Source: Myxococcales bacterium
Lineage (GTDB): Bacteria; Myxococcota_A; UBA9160; JALSIO01
Length of the DNA stretch: 16,589 bases
Assembly: GCA_026989995.1 (NCBI GenBank)
Contig: JALSIO010000475.1
Span: 1-16,589 of the forward strand
Direction: 5' to 3'
Position 1 is the first letter of the stretch, and each line of letters opens with the position of its first letter. Shown in pieces: positions 13,607 to 16,589 of this stretch. The notes under the pieces are model-generated. The model was not told where the DNA came from. It saw only the letters and a list, made by a program, of their open reading frames with translations, and did no database searches. The position numbers and the translations under genes are program-made.

Positions 13607-14779
13607 ATGTCCCGCCGCGAGCCCATCTACCTCGACCACCACGCCACCACGCCCGTGGACCCTCGGGTCCTCGAGGCGATGCTGCCCTTCTTCTCGCGGG
13701 ATTTCGGAAACCCGGCGAGCCACGGCCACGTCTTCGGCTGGCGCGCCGAGGCCGCCGTGGAGCAGGGGCGGGAGCGCCTGGCGAGGGCCATCGGGGCCGC
13801 CGATCCTCGGGAGATCGTCTTCACCAGTGGCGCCACGGAGAGCAACAACCTGGCGCTCTTCGGTGCACTGCGGGCGCGGTCGCCGGCGCGGGACCACCTG
13901 GTGACGGTGGTGACCGAGCACCGGGCCGTACTCGATCCGGCCCGGGTCCTCGAGGACCAGGGCTTCCGGGTGACGCGCCTCCGGGTCGACTCCCGGGGGC
14001 TGGTCGACCCGGAAGACCTGCGGGCGGCGGTCGACGGTCGAACCGCCCTGGTGTCGGTCATGGCTGCCCACAACGAGATCGGCGTCCTGCAGCCGCTGGC
14101 GGAGCTCGCGGCCATCGCCCACGAGGCCGGGGCCTGGTTCCACACCGACGCGGCGCAGGCCCTCGGAAAGGTGCCCCTCGACGTCCAGGAGCTCGGCGTC
14201 GATCTGCTCTCGTGCACCGCGCACAAGCTCTACGGGCCCAAGGGCGTGGGCGCGCTCTACCTTCGCGGCAGCCGCCCGCGGGTCCGGCTGGTCCCCATCC
14301 TCCACGGGGGCGGGCACGAGCGGGGGCTCCGCTCGGGCACCCTCCCGGTGCCGCTCATCGTCGGTTTCGGCCGGGCGGCGGAGATCGCCACCCTCGAGCG
14401 CGAGGCGGAAGCCCGGCGGCTGCGGGAGCTGCGCGAGCGGCTCTTCCGGGGGCTCTCCGCCCGACTCGGGGGGGTGCATCTGAACGGCGACCCGGAGCGG
14501 CGGCTTCCGGGCAACCTGAACGTCTGGCTCGAGGGGATCCGGGCCGACGAGCTGATCGCCGCCATGCCGGACGTGGCGGTCTCGACCGGCTCCGCCTGCA
14601 CCTCCGCCTCTGGGGAGCCGAGCCACGTCCTCGCTGCCCTCGGCCTGCCGCGGGAGCGCGTGCTCGGGTCGATCCGGATCGGTCTCGGCCGATTCACCAC
14701 CGCCGAGGAGGTGGACCGGGCGGTGGAGCGCATCGCCGAGGAGGTGGTGCGCCGGCGCGCCCTCACCGCCGTCCGCTAA
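13607..14779 (+). CDS. iscS: Cysteine desulfurase, IscS/NifS group I
   Basis: This is a pyridoxal-phosphate enzyme that takes sulfur from cysteine as a persulfide for Fe-S clusters, tRNA thiolation and other uses. It has 390 residues. The N-terminus is YLDHHATTPVDPRVLEAM (8-25). FTSGATESNNLALFG (72-86) binds the cofactor phosphate and is followed by TEHRAVLD with His105. DAAQALGKVP is at 181-190, and the PLP Schiff-base Lys207 is in CTAHKLYGPKG. GLRSGTLPVPLIVGFG spans 240-255. The catalytic Cys331 is in the long flexible loop STGSACTSASGEPSHVLAALG (326-346), characteristic of group I enzymes (IscS/NifS) rather than SufS. ATG 13607 has GGAGG upstream. No iscR, iscU, hscAB or fdx lies in the window, so IscS or NifS naming is by class only. 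A strong hairpin follows. Confidence 0.93.
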   Translation: MSRREPIYLDHHATTPVDPRVLEAMLPFFSRDFGNPASHGHVFGWRAEAAVEQGRERLARAIGAADPREIVFTSGATESNNLALFGALRARSPARDHLVTVVTEHRAVLDPARVLEDQGFRVTRLRVDSRGLVDPEDLRAAVDGRTALVSVMAAHNEIGVLQPLAELAAIAHEAGAWFHTDAAQALGKVPLDVQELGVDLLSCTAHKLYGPKGVGALYLRGSRPRVRLVPILHGGGHERGLRSGTLPVPLIVGFGRAAEIATLEREAEARRLRELRERLFRGLSARLGGVHLNGDPERRLPGNLNVWLEGIRADELIAAMPDVAVSTGSACTSASGEPSHVLAALGLPRERVLGSIRIGLGRFTTAEEVDRAVERIAEEVVRRRALTAVR

Positions 14780-14783
14780 GCTG

Positions 14784-14812
14784 CCGGCGCCGCGCTCCCG
14801 GCGCGGTGCCGG
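14784..14812 (+). terminator. Strong GC hairpin after the cysteine desulfurase gene
   Basis: A 12-bp stem (14784-14795 with 14801-14812, one G-U pair in RNA) closes a 5-base loop, starting five bases after the iscS stop codon. Its position suggests transcription termination or 3'-end protection. It lacks a U-tract, so classical intrinsic termination is not certain. Confidence 0.55.
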
Positions 14813-14892
14813 GGCCGCCGCGTGGCCCCTGCGCGGGGCGGGCCGGCCGCGCGCACCCCGCGCCGCCGGGGCCGCTGCGGGTCCGGGTGCTT

Positions 14893-14952
14893 CGCGGGCG
14901 CGCCCGCGCGATCTGCCGCGGTGTTGGCTTGCCCGGGCCGGGCCACCCGGCC
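14893..14952 (+). repeat. Palindromes in the leader region of cysC
   Basis: The 201-base gap 14780-14980 is extremely GC-rich and holds no gene I can support. It contains a perfect 16-bp palindrome CGCGGGCGCGCCCGCG at 14893-14908 and a hairpin GGCCGGG-CCA-CCCGGCC at 14936-14952. The second lies 28 bases before the cysC start and could lie in its untranslated leader. No convincing -35/-10 pair was found. In DNA of this composition, some palindromes are expected by chance. Confidence 0.3.
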
Positions 14953-14980
14953 GGACCCGGCAGGAGCAGGAGCAGTCGAG

Positions 14981-15592
14981 TTGACCGAGCAGCGCAGCAC
15001 CCACATCACCTGGCACGAGGGACACGTCCGGAGGGAGGACCGCGAGCGGCTGCTCGGGCAGCGCGGCGTGACCGTCTGGCTGACGGGCCTTTCCGGCTCC
15101 GGGAAGTCGACCGTGGCGGTGGGGGCCGAGCGGGAGCTCGTCTCGCGCGGGCACCTCGCCTACGTCCTCGACGGGGACAACATCCGCCACGGGCTGAACA
15201 AGAACCTCGGCTTCTCCCCCGAGGACCGCAGCGAGAACATCCGGCGGATCGGCGAGGTGGCCAAGCTCTTCACCGACGCCGGGGTGATCGTCTTCACCTC
15301 CTTCATCTCGCCCTACCGGGCGGACCGGGACGCCGTGCGGACCCTCATGAAGCCCGGAGACTTCGTCGAGGTCCATGTGGCCGCGGACGTGGCCGTCTGC
15401 GAGGAGCGGGACGTGAAGGGGCTCTACCGGAAGGCCCGGGCCGGCGAGATCCCCGAGTTCACCGGCGTCTCCGCCCCCTATGAGGCTCCCGAGCATCCGG
15501 AGCTGGTCCTCGACACCGCCCGGGAGAGCGTCGAGGAGAGCGTGGAGCGGCTCGTCCGCTACCTGGAGGAGAAGGGATACCTCTCCGCGTGA
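14981..15592 (+). CDS. cysC: Adenylyl-sulfate (APS) kinase CysC
   Basis: CysC phosphorylates APS with ATP to form PAPS, used for sulfate assimilation or sulfonation. It has 203 residues, the usual length. The family N-terminus ITWHEGHVRREDRERLLGQRG (9-29) leads to the P-loop GLSGSGKST (36-44), LDGDNIRHGLNKNLGFS (63-79), RSENIRRIGEVAKLF (83-97), FTSFISPYR (105-113) with the Ser110 that corresponds to the phosphorylatable serine, and KGLYRKARAGEIPEFTGVSAPYE near 146-168. TTG 14981 was chosen because it begins the conserved N-terminus and has GGAG eight bases upstream. The open frame reaches 14822, but that extension is low-complexity Arg/Pro/Gly. No ATP sulfurylase gene is present here, so its APS source lies elsewhere. 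The stop overlaps the TPR lipoprotein start (GTGA). Confidence 0.95.
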   Translation: MTEQRSTHITWHEGHVRREDRERLLGQRGVTVWLTGLSGSGKSTVAVGAERELVSRGHLAYVLDGDNIRHGLNKNLGFSPEDRSENIRRIGEVAKLFTDAGVIVFTSFISPYRADRDAVRTLMKPGDFVEVHVAADVAVCEERDVKGLYRKARAGEIPEFTGVSAPYEAPEHPELVLDTARESVEESVERLVRYLEEKGYLSA

Positions 15593-16589
15593 GGCGAGGT
15601 CGGGCCGGGGCGGCGGGCGGGCCGCCCGGACGGGGCGCCGCTTCGGCCGCCCTCCTGGCCCTCGTTGCGCTCGCGCTCCCGGGCTGCGCCACCTTCGCCC
15701 GCGCGCCGGGCGAGGCCGAACCCGTCGCGATCCCGGCGGATGCCTCGCCCGAGCTGCTCTTCCTCGCGGCCCGCGACCGTGAGCTCGAAGGGGATCTCGG
15801 CGGCGCGCTCGCCCTGTACCAGAGGGCCGCCGAGCGCGACCCCTCCTCGGCCTACCTGCGCCGGAAGGTCGCCGAGCTCGCGGCGCGGCAGGGCCAGTTC
15901 GACGACGCCCTCGAGGCCGCGCGGAGCGCCCTCGCCCTCGATCCGGAGGACGCCGAGCTGCGGGTCTTCGCGGCCCGGCTGCTGCGCGTGGCGCGGCGGG
16001 ACGCCGAGGCCGAGGAGGTGCTCCGCGGGCCGGAGGGCGAGCCCGTGAGCGACGAGGCGGCGAGCCTGCTCTACGGCATCCACCTCGACCACGAGCGCTA
16101 CGAGGAGGCCCTCGAGCTCGGAAGGTGGATGCTCGAGCGCGATCCCCCGGGAGACCGGCTCCGCGGCTACCTCGCGCTCGCCACCGTCTACGAGCGGCAG
16201 GGGAAGGCGGAGGCCCTCGAGGAGGTGCTGCGCCAGGCGCTCGCCGAGGATGCCGACGACCTCCGGATCTACCACTTCCTGGCCCGGGTGCGCCGGGAGC
16301 AGGACGACCGGGAGGGTGAGATCGAGGTCTACCGGGAGGTCCTGGAGAAGTTCCCGACCCACCGGCCGAGCCTGCAGGCCATCGCGGAGGCGCAGCTCGC
16401 CCTCGGCCAGGTGGTCGAGGCCACGGAGACCCTTCGGACCATCGAGAAGCTCTATCCCGACGACCTCCGGACCACGGTGCGACTCGCGCTGCTCGACTTC
16501 GAGGCCGGGCGCTACCGGGAGGCCGCGGAGCGCTTTCGCAGGGTCTTCGAGGCCAGCCCGACCCAGTACGATGTGGCCTACTTCCTCGG
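15589..16589 (+). CDS. TPR-repeat lipoprotein, 3' end cut by window edge
   Basis: GTG 15589 overlaps the cysC stop (GTGA). I read 333 residues to the window end with no stop. A twin-arginine-free basic N-terminus and a hydrophobic core are followed by a lipobox, L30-P-G-C33, so the protein should be lipid-anchored in the envelope. From about residue 50 it is a run of helical pairs of about 34 residues with TPR consensus positions, for example LEGDLGGALALYQRAAERDP, QGQFDDALEAARSALALDPED, HERYEEALELGRWMLERDP and EAGRYREAAERFRRVFEASP. At least seven to eight repeats are visible. TPR lipoproteins scaffold outer-membrane or exopolysaccharide machinery, or act as protease adaptors. There is no sequence evidence to choose a role. 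No sulfate-metabolism function is apparent despite the coupling to cysC. Confidence 0.88.
   Translation, partial: MRRGRAGAAGGPPGRGAASAALLALVALALPGCATFARAPGEAEPVAIPADASPELLFLAARDRELEGDLGGALALYQRAAERDPSSAYLRRKVAELAARQGQFDDALEAARSALALDPEDAELRVFAARLLRVARRDAEAEEVLRGPEGEPVSDEAASLLYGIHLDHERYEEALELGRWMLERDPPGDRLRGYLALATVYERQGKAEALEEVLRQALAEDADDLRIYHFLARVRREQDDREGEIEVYREVLEKFPTHRPSLQAIAEAQLALGQVVEATETLRTIEKLYPDDLRTTVRLALLDFEAGRYREAAERFRRVFEASPTQYDVAYFL

Noticed and set aside
14822..14980. Longer N-terminus for CysC
   Set aside because: The added residues are Arg/Pro/Gly-rich; conserved CysC sequence starts after TTG 14981, which has its own ribosome-binding site.
1..16589. Abundance of the palindrome CTCGAG across the window
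   Set aside because: Most occurrences fall in coding frames as the favoured Leu-Glu codon pair CTC GAG, so codon bias explains it better than a site-specific motif.
1..16589. CRISPR arrays, tRNA/rRNA genes, insertion sequences, phage or defence genes
   Set aside because: No regularly spaced direct repeats, cloverleaf-like segments, transposase motifs or phage proteins were seen; every strand-consistent open frame of quality belongs to the listed genes.

Overview
The window comes from a very GC-rich diderm bacterium. The strong G/C third-position bias, an MlaA outer-membrane lipid-transport protein, an EnvC-type division activator, a TPR lipoprotein with a lipobox and a PEP-CTERM exported protein all point to a Gram-negative cell. 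A CofD/FbiA-type F420 gene and a conserved unknown protein starting MLTGFNTNVR suggest the former Deltaproteobacteria (Myxococcota, Desulfobacterota, Binatota or relatives). That placement is inference from family memory; there is no rRNA or marker tree here.

Layout. (1) 1-1502, minus strand: a DUF4124 envelope protein followed almost without a gap by cofD, which runs off the left edge. (2) 1503-1652: a divergent promoter region with a strong dyad. (3) 1653-3943, plus strand: a secreted propeller-like protein of unknown function, coupled by ATGA to a lamin-tail-domain protein with a PEP-CTERM anchor. (4) 3944-4002: a short convergent region, then mlaA on the minus strand (4003-4758). (5) 4759-4964: a second divergent region. 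(6) 4965-9646, plus strand: an envelope/division cluster of an unknown FNTNV-type protein, ftsE, ftsX, envC and ctpA. (7) 9695-13181: an isoprenoid run of ispA, dxs and tlyA. (8) 13223-14779: an A-type Fe-S carrier (erpA/iscA-like) and a cysteine desulfurase (iscS/nifS-type), closed by a strong hairpin. (9) 14981 to the right edge: cysC (APS kinase) coupled to a TPR lipoprotein that runs off the end.

How the genes work together. FtsEX controls periplasmic amidase activation through EnvC, whose LytM domain here has lost metal ligands as expected for an activator. CtpA is a periplasmic processing protease often found beside envC. IspA and Dxs supply isoprenoids, and TlyA commonly follows them. 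IscS provides persulfide sulfur and the A-type protein carries Fe-S clusters; Dxs-pathway enzymes downstream of DXP (IspG, IspH) need Fe-S, which may explain the proximity.

The region is compactly organised. Seven junctions are 4-nt NTGA stop/start overlaps, and one of them implies a CTG start codon for tlyA. No tRNA, rRNA, CRISPR, insertion sequence or phage gene was seen. No gene-free stretch exceeds about 206 bases. The window is largely housekeeping; the least explained parts are the propeller-like/LTD pair, the FNTNV protein tied to ftsEX, and the regulatory dyads.
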